64,000 nucleotides of DNA from Marasmius tenuissimus (lineage: Eukaryota; Basidiomycota; Agaricomycetes; Agaricales; Marasmiaceae): positions 1,922,001-1,986,000 of the forward strand of contig JAQOTA010000069.1 in assembly GCA_029532415.1 (NCBI GenBank), given 5' to 3'. This document shows positions 23,061 to 34,064 of the stretch, one piece after another. The notes beneath the pieces are model-generated. The model worked only from the letters and a program-made list of their open reading frames with translations. It ran no database searches and had not been told where the DNA came from. The translations under genes were made by a program, and so were the position numbers. How positions within the stretch are numbered: position 1 is the first letter of the stretch; every line of letters begins with the position of its first letter.

Positions 23061-25508
23061 TCAAGGCACGGGTAGTGGAGTCAGGGAATGATCTGGAGTG
23101 CATCTTTCCTTCTGCACATCCTCAGCATAATTGGGTTTTCTTTGGTTTTCAGTTGAATTCTGGGAAGAGTTCTTAGTATGCTTCCAAGCTTTATCCAGAG
23201 CCTTGTCTGAACAATGTCCGAAACGTCTGTGTAGACCCTTGTAGTCAACTTTATTCATTGTTGACTTGGCCATTAAGCTACGAGCAGAGGCTTTCTGCAA
23301 GCTAACCGGTTTGACCAGGCGTGAGCAGATACGATACCAATGATTGGTGTCGACCCTTGTGATAAAAGCCAATTTGTTAGATGATCCGCGTACTTGCAGA
23401 CCACCTTGCAAGAATTCTCCAAGGGAGAGAAGTCGAATTGACAGAAGTGGAACATAATAGACAGGATAGAGTCGCGTAATGCGTTCCTCCATACGACCGT
23501 CAGATCCTTCAACAGAATGAGAGATGAACACAGTCCCTTTCCCTTTGATTTGGATAGGGTTGTCCTTCTGTGCAGTGTTTAGCTGCGGTCCATTGTTCAT
23601 GGGTTCGTACTCGGCAAAATCTTTGAGATCATAAGTAAAGTGCGATGAGGCACCCGAATCGACGATCCACTCTTGCAAGCTTCCAGTCGCCTTCTTTCCC
23701 TTACAATTGGCACATGTGGCAAAGTGATCACCAATATATTGCGCAAATTTCATACGGGACACGATATCCGAACTACTACGTTTAGAAGCGGCTAATAAAG
23801 CGGCGCACTGTAGGTTCGTATCAGTGTTAGAAGAAAGACTGAGATAAGGCACTTGCCTGTCATCGTCAGATTCCTCAGATCCGATGGAGACTGAATCGTA
23901 CTCAACATCGTCGGAAAAACCAGCGGCATCTGCGATCTCGCTGTCAACGTCCATGGCACTTCCACTCGCAATTTCCGTACGCAAAGAATCGTTTACAGCG
24001 TTCAACGCAATACGATCCTCACGCTCAGAGTCGGAGTCCTCATAAAAGGAATCATAGAGGTCGTAAACCTTCTCAACGCTCTTAACACACTTTGCAGGTG
24101 GAGCAGTGGAGAAGGGACCATCAATACGATGCTTGAGGGAGGAAGAGGAAGCAGCCGCATATCCCTGTTCCATAGGTTCAAGGACGTGGGCATACTTGGG
24201 AACACCAAGACGATCGGCAAGACTGCGAGCAGCCTGAGCATTCTCAAAAACAGTACCACCAGAGGTAGCACCGGAGAAACGCTGCATGTGGAGTGGATCC
24301 TGGGATCGGTCCGCGGGATGTACGACAGATGGAGTATCAGGAACGATGGGGGGTGAGGAGATGGACAAATGAGATAGGGACGCGATATGGGAATGACCCT
24401 TGTGAGAGGAGTCACCCTTGTTGTCCTGAGAATCACCCTTCTTCTTCCTGCCACGTCGGTTATTCTTCTTCTTCTGGTCGTTGTCGTTCTTAGATTGGTT
24501 GTTATTGTTAGACGTCGACGAAGGAGGATTAGACTGTTGGTTAAACTTCGGGTCCTTGTCCTTCTTCTTGACAGAAGAAATGCGCGATGCGAGAGGAGCG
24601 GGTTTGCGGGATTCGTAGTGGTTAATGACGGCATCACGAGCCACTTCGAAAGTAAGTTCAGCTGGCGAGTTACCATTGGTAGCGAATTCACGAGCATTGG
24701 CCCATGACTGTGGAATGATAGAGAGGAGGAGCATGGCTCTGACAAGGGTAGGAAGATCGATCTGTGCTTCAGTGAGCTGGCCGAATAGAAGTTCGAGTTT
24801 GGCAATCTCGGGAACAGGATTACCACCGGACAAACGAAACTCCATGACCGACTTGAAGTCAGCCCAAACAGATACAGAAGTCTGTTGACCATAACGAGCC
24901 TTGATCTTCTCCCAAGCACCCCAAGCCGTATCATCATCCTCAATAATACTCTGCACGGCAATGGTGGTGGTGGCACGTAGTGCACCCATGGCTTTGAATT
25001 CATACTTCTTCCAACGTCGAATATCCTTCTCATACCTGATAACCTCCTTCTCATACCTCTCCAAAGCGTTGGCATACTGCTCCAGGTCCCTAGCATACTG
25101 CTGCATCTGAGCGTCAGTAGGAGAAACCGTCTCCGTACGTGTAGTTGCTTCAGTGGTAGTTGTAGCAGCAACAGTGACAGTGCGAGTAGTTGCTTTCGGT
25201 TCAGTCGGCTCGGTAGGTTTGTCGGGGGCATCAGGTTCAGGATCGTCGTTGGTGTAGTGGTCGTAGAACTCATTGATCATGGCATAGGTACCAAGACCCT
25301 TGGACCACTTGCGCCAGTTGACACCGCTGAAGACTTCAACAGTGGGGATAAGGGTAGACATAACAGGAGCCATAGCGATCTGGAGTAATAAAACAACGAT
25401 CAGCATAGGTTCATCATCATAGGCAATGATAAAAGAAATCACTGCACGGTCAATGGCGATAGCCATCGATCGTTGTTGAGGACACAGTCCACCATCGTCA
25501 AACATCAA
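23061..25508 (-). pseudogene. gag-pol: copia-1 Gag, protease and integrase N-terminus
   Basis: Real translation likely starts at MAPVMSTLIPTVEVFSG, about 50 residues into the open frame, because the earlier part lies in the leader. Gag shows a UBN2-like helical region (WEKIKARYGQQTSVSVWADFK; then LLLSIIPQSWANAREFATNG) and a basic RRGRKKKG stretch. The usual CCHC zinc knuckle is not visible. The protease motif is EWIVDSGASSHF. The integrase zinc-binding His pair is HRRFGH; its expected Cys pair is out of frame (see findings). The frame ends in TGA 23061-23063. Confidence 0.85.
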
Positions 25509-25682
25509 TGAAGATGTCGGCTCTACAGGTCCAGAACCGGTGTTAACGGTCTGCCCATCACAACAGCGATTAAGCAGTCACAATGGTTATCGAGTGCAAC
25601 GACCACAATAGCGCATCATCATAGGCAGCACACAGTAAAGGTGCACATCCTAGAGAGCTGCCATCGCAGGGCACATCGATAG

Positions 25683-25701
25683 GGCACTGGGGCCCATAAC
25701 C
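25683..25701 (-). other. primer binding site of copia-1: initiator-tRNA anticodon stem-loop
   Basis: Directly inside the 5' LTR the minus strand reads GGTTATGGGCCCCAGTGCC. Its complement contains GGGGCCCATAACC, which corresponds to the anticodon stem and loop of eukaryotic initiator tRNA-Met (CAT anticodon), not to a tRNA 3' end. Drosophila copia and yeast Ty5 are known to prime from such half-tRNAs. The same site is found in copia-2 at 44823-44841. Confidence 0.75.
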
Positions 25702-25959
25702 TGTTGAGGCAGAGGTCCTGCCCACGCAGTGGCAGCATGGGACAGACTAGCTCACCTGGAGATAGGCTTAGAGGCAGCAACGAGAGTAGTAAAAGTACTG
25801 GTATTGCATGTAGATACAGAGATACTTATATACTATACAGAGGTGGCTGTATCTTCTATAACAGGAGTGACTAGGAATAGCATAGATCATAGTGAAACGA
25901 TTGAAGCATATATGCGGCCCGATACAACGGTCCATATATCCGGTAGTCCGGATTCAACA
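25702..25959 (-). repeat. 5' LTR of copia-1
   Basis: 258 bp, flanked outside by ATTAT (25960-25964). It would carry the element promoter. Confidence 0.95.
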
Positions 25960-25964
25960 ATTAT

Positions 25965-27182
25965 GAAGTCCAAACAAGGGTCAAGCCCAGGTCCCTGAAG
26001 TATTGCCCTCGTATTTCGGATCTGTAGTTCGGACAGATGATAAAACAGGCAAGAGAATTCTGATTATTCAGTACATACGCCGGCCTATTTATACAGAAAG
26101 AGTACCGGGCAGCCAAGTCCGTTGCTACAGTGCCCGGTGGATACGCTACAAGAGATAAATACTAAACTACACTGTCTGGTGGATACTACGAGTCTGTCCG
26201 AGTCAAAGTCAAGTCAGAAGGAAGTAAATAAAGGTCCGTATGTGGAGAGAAGTGGGGAGAGCACCGGTCGACGTTCTCGGCCAGGTACCAGTATTAAGGC
26301 TGTGGAAGGGAGCATACGGCCCGCAGGTCCGGGGAAACATACAAGTCCAAACGCCAGGATAACATCCCGCGCCGCGCACGTGGACAACACCCACAAACAC
26401 CCCTTTTCTCTGATCTCATTCCATGAGGACGAGCTCCTTTTGCTGTGAACCCAAACAACCATCATTGTCCCTGCCCTCAAGCTCGTGACCGAATCTCCCA
26501 GTCCGTATATGCTCGAAGGTCGTCAAAATTCTTGCAATTAGGCCATCTGCAGAACCGACCTCGACTTGGGTTTACCTTCATCCTCCCTGATTGGAACTTG
26601 CGGTCCAGGCAGGACTGAATTCGACTCAACTTCGAAGGCGAGTCGAACCTGTGAGGGGTAAATTTGGCTTGTTGGTGACAGTGAATCCAAAGTGAGTCCT
26701 CAAGAAACTCGGACCGGAAACTGGAGTTTGAAGTTTGAACGTTTGAACTACGCAGCCTATTATCCGGGTATACACGCTGTACATCCATTTCGACCCCGCA
26801 CCGATTCAAAGTCCCCTATTCAGACAACCCACGGCTCAAACTGGTTCCTATCCAAATTCCTTGTCTCAAAAATACTGCTCAAGAGTCAAATCCCTCATTT
26901 AAACGCCCGTTTGAATCATTTGATTCAATTTAAATGCCTCGTTCAAACTGCTCGTCCCATATCCTCCACTTGCCTGCACTGATCTAAAAGCCCTGTAGTA
27001 GTATGTAGTACCCAATGACGCGACTGCGCTGCTTTGATTCTGGTTGGCGGGATTACTGACCCAGCAAGCATTGCGAAGCGGCCATCTGTGAAGGGAATTC
27101 GAATGCTCCTTTTTGCAAAGCATTTAAATCGGAGTGATCACTCGGGAGTGTTGTTATTTAATTGTTTTATATTAGTTTCCTG
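25965..27182. other. remaining internal sequence of the hAT-like element
   Basis: About 1.2 kb between the copia target duplication and the right terminus of the TIR element. Only short unsupported frames are present. The right end carries the subterminal palindrome GAGTGATCACTC near 27137-27148. Confidence 0.6.
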
Positions 27183-27788
27183 ATTGAAAAGGAAGGAACC
27201 GTACCCAATCGAGATACCCGAGGAAGTGATCCAGAGGAGGGCAAACAATCGGACAACCCAGCGACGGTTTTGGTACAGAGCTCGTACGCGTAGTAAGTCC
27301 AAAAGGCATATACACGCGTAATGGATAGTGGCTAGCAATACTACAACGGTGTTTAAGACACCACAATGTGAGCTGATCTTCGATACCTCTAGCAGAAGTG
27401 GGTCAGCATGGATAGGCCGCGGTATGGTTGATTATGACAACAGACCTAGAAGTGCGATTTCGGTGAGGAGGACACCGATTATCGTCATCCTGAACCGGAA
27501 TGTATTTAAGAATTAGCTCCCGAGAAACCTGGAAATGTGTCCGGGGCTCTCAACTTGATAGCACGTACAAGATTTGAGGCAGACGTATCCCAGTCTTCCT
27601 CATTAACCCGATGTCAACTTGTAGATGAGTGACAAGATCCCAAAGAACAATCTATCCATTGTGTATGAGGCAAAGAAAGCAGCTCAAACAGAGGACAGAC
27701 GTACTGTCAAGCAGCCCACGACGAAGCAACATAGATGGTGCCTTTGCGAAAGGAGGGACTCGGAGTCCAAGAGTTCTTCCATCGCCAT
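27183..27788 (-). pseudogene. 7TM protein A1, 5' half (split gene)
   Basis: ATG at 27786-27788 starts MAMEELLDSESLLSQRHHLCCFVVGCLT, matching A2 (MAAEEISDSGILLSQRNHLCYVV). An intron is followed by LWDLVTHLQVDIGLMRKTGIRLPQILY, and a further exon has LDLLRVRALYQNRRWVVRLFALLWI. The latter two are hallmarks of a common Agaricomycete 7TM family. Coding sequence stops at the insertion site of the hAT-like element and resumes at 19621. It would have been a membrane protein of unknown ligand. Confidence 0.8.
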
Positions 27789-28510
27789 GGGGGGTTATCA
27801 GCCGATTTTTCCCCTTCCACTGAATGCCAAGAATCGGGCATACCTTTGTATGAAGAAGCATATGTTGATTAGGTATTGCTATCCGATGAAATGGGGTTTG
27901 AAGGGAGAAGGCCATCGAGAGGGCGCTATTCAGTCCGAGTCCCCCAAGAGCTGCTCTTTAATTTCCTAGAGCTTCGGATCACCTGGACTGAGCTGAAGGT
28001 TCCGTCCTGTACGCTTACACACAAGCCCGATCCACACACCAAATCATCTTTCTGCCAATCCGCCGACGGTATGAGAAATGGTGTTCAGCACGGAGGACGA
28101 GCGCACATGTCCTCTCGGCGTGAGTGATTTTACACGAAGAGAGAGTGGTTTCAGCCTATCGGGGTACAGCCTGAAGCGGCGGGTGTTTTATCAAACATTG
28201 GGTGAATGTTTATACTTGATTGATGATGGCCCAGAGTCGTCCGCAGAGAACCAGAAGAGATGATTCTGAATTGACGGCCAGAAGTTAGCATAAGCTGGAA
28301 AGGTTTGGGATTCTCAAGCTCGCTCCACTGATCGATCTAACAGGGACTTCGTTGAATGTCGCAATCAGCATCCGATCATTAACTTTCAGCAGTTATAGCA
28401 TGAGAGTCCTGATTACATGGTGAATCCCGACTGGGACGCAGGATTGGTATTCGCGATATCGAGTCACCGCCGTTCGTCGCATACATCTGTGACCTATTTT
28501 AGGGGCTGCC
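27789..28510. other. upstream region of A1, no gene
   Basis: Between the A1 start and the 3' end of A2; presumably holds the A1 promoter. No supported coding sequence. Confidence 0.4.
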
Positions 28511-29767
28511 TCAGGTTCGGTGAAAAGCAAACCTACAAATACTAAAACTCACCGCCCTCCGAGCCCCTGATTCATTCTCATGTGTCCCTGAAGCCTCGTT
28601 TGGCGGCACTGCCTCTCTAAAGTCCCCAGTTCCTGAGGGAGAAACATCGGGATTTCTGCTAAACACTATCGGTGGAAGGTTGTCAAACATCATAACCTCG
28701 GTCTCGTATTTCGATTTCGCAATGTTCCTGAAGGTAGAACACGCCCCACAGTGTATAATGGTGACTGCGATAACCAGAAAGCCAACGCGATACGCAAGGG
28801 GAACCGTGTCAATGGCAATTTCAATAGACGCGAGGAGGTTGAAGCCCAATATAAACCTATTGAAGATGTCTATAATTAACAAATTGAACTCTTGACGCTC
28901 AATCACAGAGATACTCACATAAAATTGTATTGACTACGAGGAAGCAGAGATTTTGAGAACAACGGGATATCTTTTCCTATTACTATGGCCTTCGACCGCT
29001 CGATAAGTCCGGGCTGAACGTTCGTCGTGAGGGTTCTACCCGTCGCGATGACGATACATGTACCGTAAAATATACGAATGGCCGAGCAAATCCACGCGAC
29101 GGTGATGTTCAACTTGGTGTGCATGCAGTCGTCTTCAGGGATAGTGGCTCCGTCGAGGAGGAAGTAGCCAACTCCGATTGCTGTTCCCGACGATATCATC
29201 CAGAGGGTGGTAAATAGCCGGACAACCCAGGGACTGTTGTGGAGGAGAGCGCGCACGCGGAGCAAACTCGAAAGGTCTAGCAGTATGCAGTGAAGAATCC
29301 CAAATGATGCTACAACAGTGTTCAGAATACTACACCGTGAGCTCATTGGTAATGCTTCAGATTGAAAAGGGTAAATGAACCTTAGTTGTATCGCGTTTGA
29401 TCATACCATGACGAGTTGACGACGGACCTAGAAACGTGGTTTCGCCAAGTAGGTAGACCGTAGGCGAGTATCGCAATCCTGGAGTAGAGTGTACTGTCAG
29501 AAGCATTTACTCGAGAGAAATGTGAGTTTCTCACCTCGATATAATGTACAGGATCTGAGGTAGGTGTATACCAGTTCTCCGCAGCAACCTAAAATCGACC
29601 CGTAGATGTGTGATAATATCCCAAAGAGCAGTCTGAGCATGCGTGAGGCATCAAAGGAAGATACACAAGTAAAATAGACGCACCATCAAACAGCCTGTGA
29701 CAACGTAGCATAGATGATTCCTTTGCGAAAGAAGGATTCCAGAGTCTGAGATTTCTTCCGCGGCCAT
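28511..29767 (-). CDS. orphan seven-transmembrane protein A2
   Basis: This is the most complete member of the local A family. ATG 29765-29767 begins MAAEEISDSGILLSQRNHLC. Later exons give LWDIITHLRVDFRLLRRTGIHLPQILYIISR, then (29346-28915) ILHCILLDLSSLLRVRALLHNSPWVVRLFTTLWMISSG and a helix pair around AWICSAIRIFYGTCIVIATG. The last exon has IDIFNRFILGFNLLASIEIAIDTVPLAYRV and a soluble tail. The motif LLRVRALxxNxxWVVRLF and the conserved WD(I/L)xTHLxVD loop match a large mushroom 7TM family of unknown role. I see no stop within the exons as traced, but the small third exon region (29400-29560) is not fully resolved. Homologous parts are A1, A3 and A4. Confidence 0.7.
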
Positions 29768-30119
29768 GGGAGATTGTCGGGTCATCAGGAAGCAAACACG
29801 TCTTTATATCAAAGATATTTGGATCATCAAGATGCTGTTCTTGAGTGACGACGGTCATTGGTGCCGAGAGACGAATATGAGAAATCGAGAACGACGGGCA
29901 TAGTTACTAGTACCATTATGGCCTGGGTCATCAAAGGATCGTGTTCGTGTTCAGATGATATCGAAGAGTGTACCTTTTTTGACCTTGCCTGATCTAGAGT
30001 CATCCCAGTACCGAATTTTGAGGAGGAGGTCGCCCTGACTTCGAGTTGAAGCTGAGTGCATAATGGTAAAGTTCAAGTACATGGAGGAGCGAAGAGAAGG
30101 GGGCGTCCTACTTGCGTGG

Positions 30120-31085
30120 GAATTAGCGTCTTCTTTGGGAGGGTAGTTAGGCGCTCGTCCGAGTAGTCTCTTTGACGTTTCCTCCCAGGACAGCAACGCC
30201 GGCAGACCATAGGAGTCTCTTCTAGGCATCGGCTTTGAACGTTTCTCACTCATTGACAAACAATGAGCCCTAATGGCGGAGAGTTTTTGGCTCCTCCTTG
30301 ACTGGCAATCACTTCACGACTTGCTCCCTCCCGCTACCGACCACCCTAACAAGCACCTGATGGCAGAGCACAATGATCCAGACCTAAACAATCACCCATT
30401 CAAAGATCAGCAGTCATTCTACTAACAAATAATACTCCTGAGAGCGCTTTGGCCCATATACTCTGCCGGTTTGCTTCGAGGATCATCGATGCATCGACGA
30501 TGGCTTAGAAACGGAATGAAACGTGACCTTTCAGAACTTTGGAATCTGCATGACGGCTAGAGAACTATAGGTGCGGGCTCTAATCGACCTTCGGGTTCAT
30601 TGTACTAATGATTTTCTAGTCATCGTAGAATTACACTTTCTTTCGGAGCGCGTGTACCCGAAATTCCTTCCCAGACCCGGAAGACCCTTCCTCCCGAGAC
30701 CCGCGATCGACACAAGGTGTTTTTTTGCACGAATTCATCATCGGGGACATCGAATACGCTAAAGATTTGCTCTCGACTCAGAAGGCAGCAATCCGACTGA
30801 GAGCTGCAGTTCGAGTAGGAACGCTGGGAACCTCAGAATGTGGGTCCGTCGTTTCCTTTACCTGGGCCAGTCGCGGAATTTGAAAGTGAACGCCCCTTAC
30901 TATGTTCACCTTGAACACCCAGAAACAAGGGGCTGTAGCTCCATTGGGAGTTGTCAGAACGCGACACCAGCCCTGGCCTCTTGTATTGACTTCAATTTCT
31001 ATCGGGAACCCAGAGATGATGTAATGACAGGTCGAAGCCCGTTGTCCTACAGAATAATTCCAACTTGGCTACAAAACTCGACTAC
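30120..31085. repeat. duplicated intergenic block between genes A2 and B1
   Basis: Sequence here recurs, diverged, at 38210-38825 plus 39650-39800 and at 58340-58800. Shared landmarks include a run near 30770 (TTGCTCTCGACTCAGAAGGC) and the stretch around GAACACCCAGAAACAAGGGG. No frame is conserved between copies, so it is treated as non-coding. Confidence 0.75.
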
Positions 31086-31103
31086 TGAGCTCGAGATCCA
31101 AAG

Positions 31104-31900
31104 TTAAACCATCGACACCGCTCCAGCGACCAACAGTGCCCCCGTCGTCACAGCGGTGACACCGAATCCAATCAAGATCTGAACTGCGCCGTTACCGCTA
31201 CCTGTACCGTTACCGCTAACTGCACTGTTACTGCTACCACTGGCATTGTGGAGAGTCCAAAATTCTTTGGGGCAATCGGCGGTGGCTTGTTTGACAAACT
31301 CTGGGTAAAAGTAGGTGTGGATTAGTCTATAGTCCACGGCAATGTTTGTCCCTTGACACGTACCATCCACCGCACTTTGTTCCTGATTCTGTACCGTCAC
31401 ATTACACGTGCCTGTGCCAATTATGGTACCGTTGGGCGTGATTACGGTACCAGTGCCGCCGCAATTACAGCGACTAGTAAAGTCTACACCGGAGAACTAG
31501 GTAGTAGGTCGGGTGAGGAGAGGAAGGCTGAGATTTAGAATCTTCAACTTGGAGCTGTATACTCACATTCTTGATATTGGTCATGACTTTGCCAAAATCC
31601 TCACAAGATTTCTTGCATTCCAGTTTAAAGGCGATTTCTGCACTGGGCTGGGTGGTTCCAAAGGGTTGTCGGGGGAGTAATCGCGCCGCCAGTAAACGGC
31701 CAAGGCCATCGTCTACTGGTGTGTTGACTGGTTCGATTCGAGAGGTTGCTAGTGCACGAGCTATGATAGAATTTTTGAGCCTATAGTTGTCATTAGCGCC
31801 GCGGTCGGCGCTATGGGTTGCAATAGGATAACTCACCGTCTGATACGAGTACAAAGACGGAGACAAAGAATAGTTGAATGTTGAGATTGAAAGCAATCAT
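31104..31900 (-). CDS. secreted protein B1 with C-terminal anchor-like tail
   Basis: Three exons: 31900-31837, 31760-31567 and 31496-31104, giving 216 residues. The start MIAFNLNIQLFFVSVFVLVSDA is a classic signal peptide, likely cut near the exon 1-2 border. The middle has LECKKSCEDF; exon 3 has RCNCGGTGTV, several N-glycosylation sites (NGT, NVT, NAS) and DYRLIHTYFYPEFV. After a Gly/Ser/Asn linker the C-terminus is AVQILIGFGVTAVTTGALLV followed by AGAVSMV, a hydrophobic tail of the kind found in GPI-anchored or single-pass proteins. I do not recognise the family. Relatives are B2 and B3. It probably sits at the cell surface. Confidence 0.7.
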
Positions 31901-32620
31901 AATAATCGTCCAGCGTGGTTTCGATATCAACGAATAGAAATGTAAAGTAGAAAAGGGGAGGGAAAAAGAGGGGGTGGGGCTCCAGGCCAAGAAGATCTTC
32001 CTGAGATTGGGTGGGTGGCCATAAGAGTATGGACACACGCGGCACTTTATACTCTCCTCTGTGTGGGTGAGACACTCCCGAGTCCCCATCTCTTCGATCA
32101 TGACTTGATCTTTACACGTTGCTATGTACAATTAGAGATATATCGGGCTGAGAGGCTAAGGTTATGCATTTTCCGCCCTTGCAGCTTGCGGGTCGTCCTC
32201 TGTGCTAGCCATAAGACTTGCACAGAATTGTAGAAGTCTTCGGCGACGCTAGTGGCTAGCAAGGAGTCCTCTTTGTCGCGTACCGTTCGTGATCAGAACC
32301 TTGAAGTCGCAGAGGTTTGATCCTGGTACGGAAACGTGTGAGTATAGCATATTGTTGAACGTTGAACAAATGGTCCGCACATTGACGATGGTGAGACAAA
32401 ATCATGAATCCCAACCGTAGGACTGTGTTGGCATCTCGTCTTTGTTGAACACCAATCACATCTTTGGGATGATGTGGTGCTGTGAAATGTTATTATCACT
32501 CACGCCTACTAGCTTTTGAAAGTTGAACATTGCAATACTAGAGAAGTACCAGCCTTGCGAAGATAATCTCGGTCGTAGTCGGATTCAGTGACCACCTGTG
32601 AGTGCATGATGAGTTTCAGT
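31901..32620. repeat. duplicated upstream (promoter) region of B genes
   Basis: Closely matches 60530-61130 upstream of B2, including CACTTTATACTCTCCTCTGT and a block near 32285-32365 (TTTGATCCTGGTAC, then GCATATTGTTGAAC). The latter block also occurs at 63775-63870. The TTTATA at about 32043 is a candidate TATA element for B1. Confidence 0.7.
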
Positions 32621-33049
32621 CCAAAAGTCGGGAACCTGGGAGTGAGTTTCAGAGGTCCGAGTCGACAAAGATGGGAGTTTATTTATGTACTCCTCTGACC
32701 TTACCGCCTTGCCAAGCATTTTGTTCAAAAACCTGATAGACCTGTACTCGTATTCACCTTTTGCGTCATGATCAAGATGTTCCAGGCCCCGGCGCGTTTT
32801 GAGGCTGCGGTCGACGGGAGGATCTTCATCAGCTTTTCCCGGTGGCCGTTCTTGGCACTTGAGCCGTTGTCGAGTCAGGGTGGCAGGCTCACCGGTCAAG
32901 ATTCAAGAACGATGTTTCATTACAAGCTTCCAACATCCTAACTCGCGTGAGATTTTTTTTAGAGTCCTCTAAAGCCAAAGTAAAACCGTTGTAGAGTCAC
33001 AGTGTAGAGCGTAGGGATGAGAGAAACAAACACCGCACCAAATGATAGA

Positions 33050-33390
33050 TCACATAGCGAATACTAAACACCCCATTGAGTCAACATTCCCCGTCCCCGT
33101 CTTGATCACAACGGCACCGTTCCCTTTCTCTTCCTCCTCTCCCTTCTCATCGTCGCCCTCACTCTCCTCATGAGTCTCCGCGCCTGTACGACCCATACCC
33201 CCCCAAAACTCCCCTCCATCCTCGGTGGACGACCGCACACGATCAACAGGAGCAGGAGGATCCACGTCCCAATTCCGATGCCGTCGAGCCAGAGTTGGTG
33301 GGTCGAGATGTATCCCGCGGGCCGCGTAGAGTGTATCGAAAACGTCGATGCGCATACGGTATTGTCTCCCCAACAGGGGGTGTATGTCTA
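33050..33390 (-). pseudogene. truncated copy (C2) of the C1 gene 3' end
   Basis: Encodes RNWDV..., a Pro-poor version of the C1 middle, then EGDDEKGEEEEKGNGAVVIKT and a near-identical C-terminus (GAVVIKTGTGN...FAM). It matches only the last ~110 residues of C1; homology ends near the CCCCAACAGG at 33370. No 5' exons are present, so it is a gene fragment. Confidence 0.7.
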
Positions 33391-33970
33391 CACTTTTTGT
33401 GAGGGTCCCGATCTTTTTTTCCGCAATAATATGTAGCTCCCTAAATTTCCATGTAATGACATCGAATCAGTTTCTGAGCCCCTGAGGGTCGCCGCACTGC
33501 GCAAGTGAGGTTGTGTACCAACTTGAAGTTCCAACTCAAGGGTTTGCTGTGTGTAGGGATGTAGGCGTTTAAATCGTGCTTTGTTATTAAAAAATGTCTG
33601 ATACCTACTTACCTCTTGCAGAGGCCCCTTGGAAAAGCTGCCATATACTTCAACTCCCGACTCCCGACTCCCCCACGAAACGTTCATCGACATCCCTCAG
33701 ACGCATCACCAAATCCTCTCGAGTCTCGTCTTCGCCTACTTACATGTCTTTCACTCCCAGCGCAAGATTCTTGAGTCTCGACCCCCATTCAACCTCATTT
33801 CTGGATCTGGATAAATCCTAACGAACCCAACCCCCCTCGTACCAAAGTTCTCGACATATGAACCCCACCTCCCATAATCTACTGCACACGGTGTCATTAT
33901 CACCATTCTCCCGAATCCCGGTGCACTCAAGTTCTCACCCATACGCTGTGCCAGCTTTTTTCTTTCTTTC

Positions 33971-34013
33971 GAATAATAGCTCCGGATCCTAAATTTCTAT
34001 GTATACGTACGCC
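33971..34013. repeat. short dispersed repeat, copy 1
   Basis: AATAATAGCTCC, then TAAATTTCTATGTATACGTA followed by CGCCCCC. Related copies are at 62825-62880 and 63545-63585, all preceded by a CTTTCT-rich run. Confidence 0.55.
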
Positions 34014-34064
34014 CCCGCAAATCTTGGAGTGGGAGGTCTAAAAGTCTAGCGAGCAAAGGAAAAC

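Larger units (their letters stand above)
19882..25959 (-). mobile_element. Ty1/copia LTR retrotransposon, copia-1 (young copy)
   Basis: A complete element of 6078 bp on the minus strand. Its LTRs (19882-20139 and 25702-25959, 258 bp each) begin TG and end CA and differ at one position (C at about 20010, T at about 25830). The target duplication ATTAT is exact (19877-19881 and 25960-25964). Gene order is Gag, protease, integrase, reverse transcriptase, RNase H, which defines the copia class. The coding frame is broken by TGA codons at 23061-23063 and 21543-21545, so the copy is probably not autonomous despite its recent insertion. Confidence 0.95.
19630..27182. mobile_element. hAT-like non-autonomous TIR element, carrying a nested copia
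   Basis: The element interrupts coding sequence of 7TM gene A1. ATTGAAAC (19622-19629) and ATTGAAAA (27183-27190) flank it as an 8-bp target duplication with one mismatch. Removing the element and one duplicate restores GYGSFLFNGTIVNETSC in frame, matching GVGYFLLDGATIPEDDC of paralogue A2. The ends are inverted relatives: both contain AATTAAATAA or a close form, then the palindrome GAGTGATCACTC and ATTTAAAT within about 60 bp of each terminus. Without the nested retrotransposon the element is about 1.5 kb and has no transposase, so it would need to be mobilised in trans. The 8-bp duplication suggests the hAT superfamily, but TIR families were not compared. Confidence 0.75.

Noticed and set aside
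24002..25273. 423-codon minus-strand ORF overlapping copia-1 gag
   Set aside because: Shadow of the Gag frame; composition (Leu/Arg/Ser/Pro-rich) is typical of an alternate frame and it has no domain.
25683..25701. tRNA-Met-like sequence
   Set aside because: Only the anticodon stem-loop region matches; there are no acceptor or T arms. It is a retrotransposon primer site, not a tRNA gene.
29951..30259. 102-codon minus-strand ORF upstream of A2
   Set aside because: It lies in the duplicated intergenic block, and the homologous sequence near 38090-38340 does not keep the frame.
32585..32899. 104-codon minus-strand ORF
   Set aside because: Lies next to the duplicated upstream block, has no domain and no conserved frame in the B2 copy.
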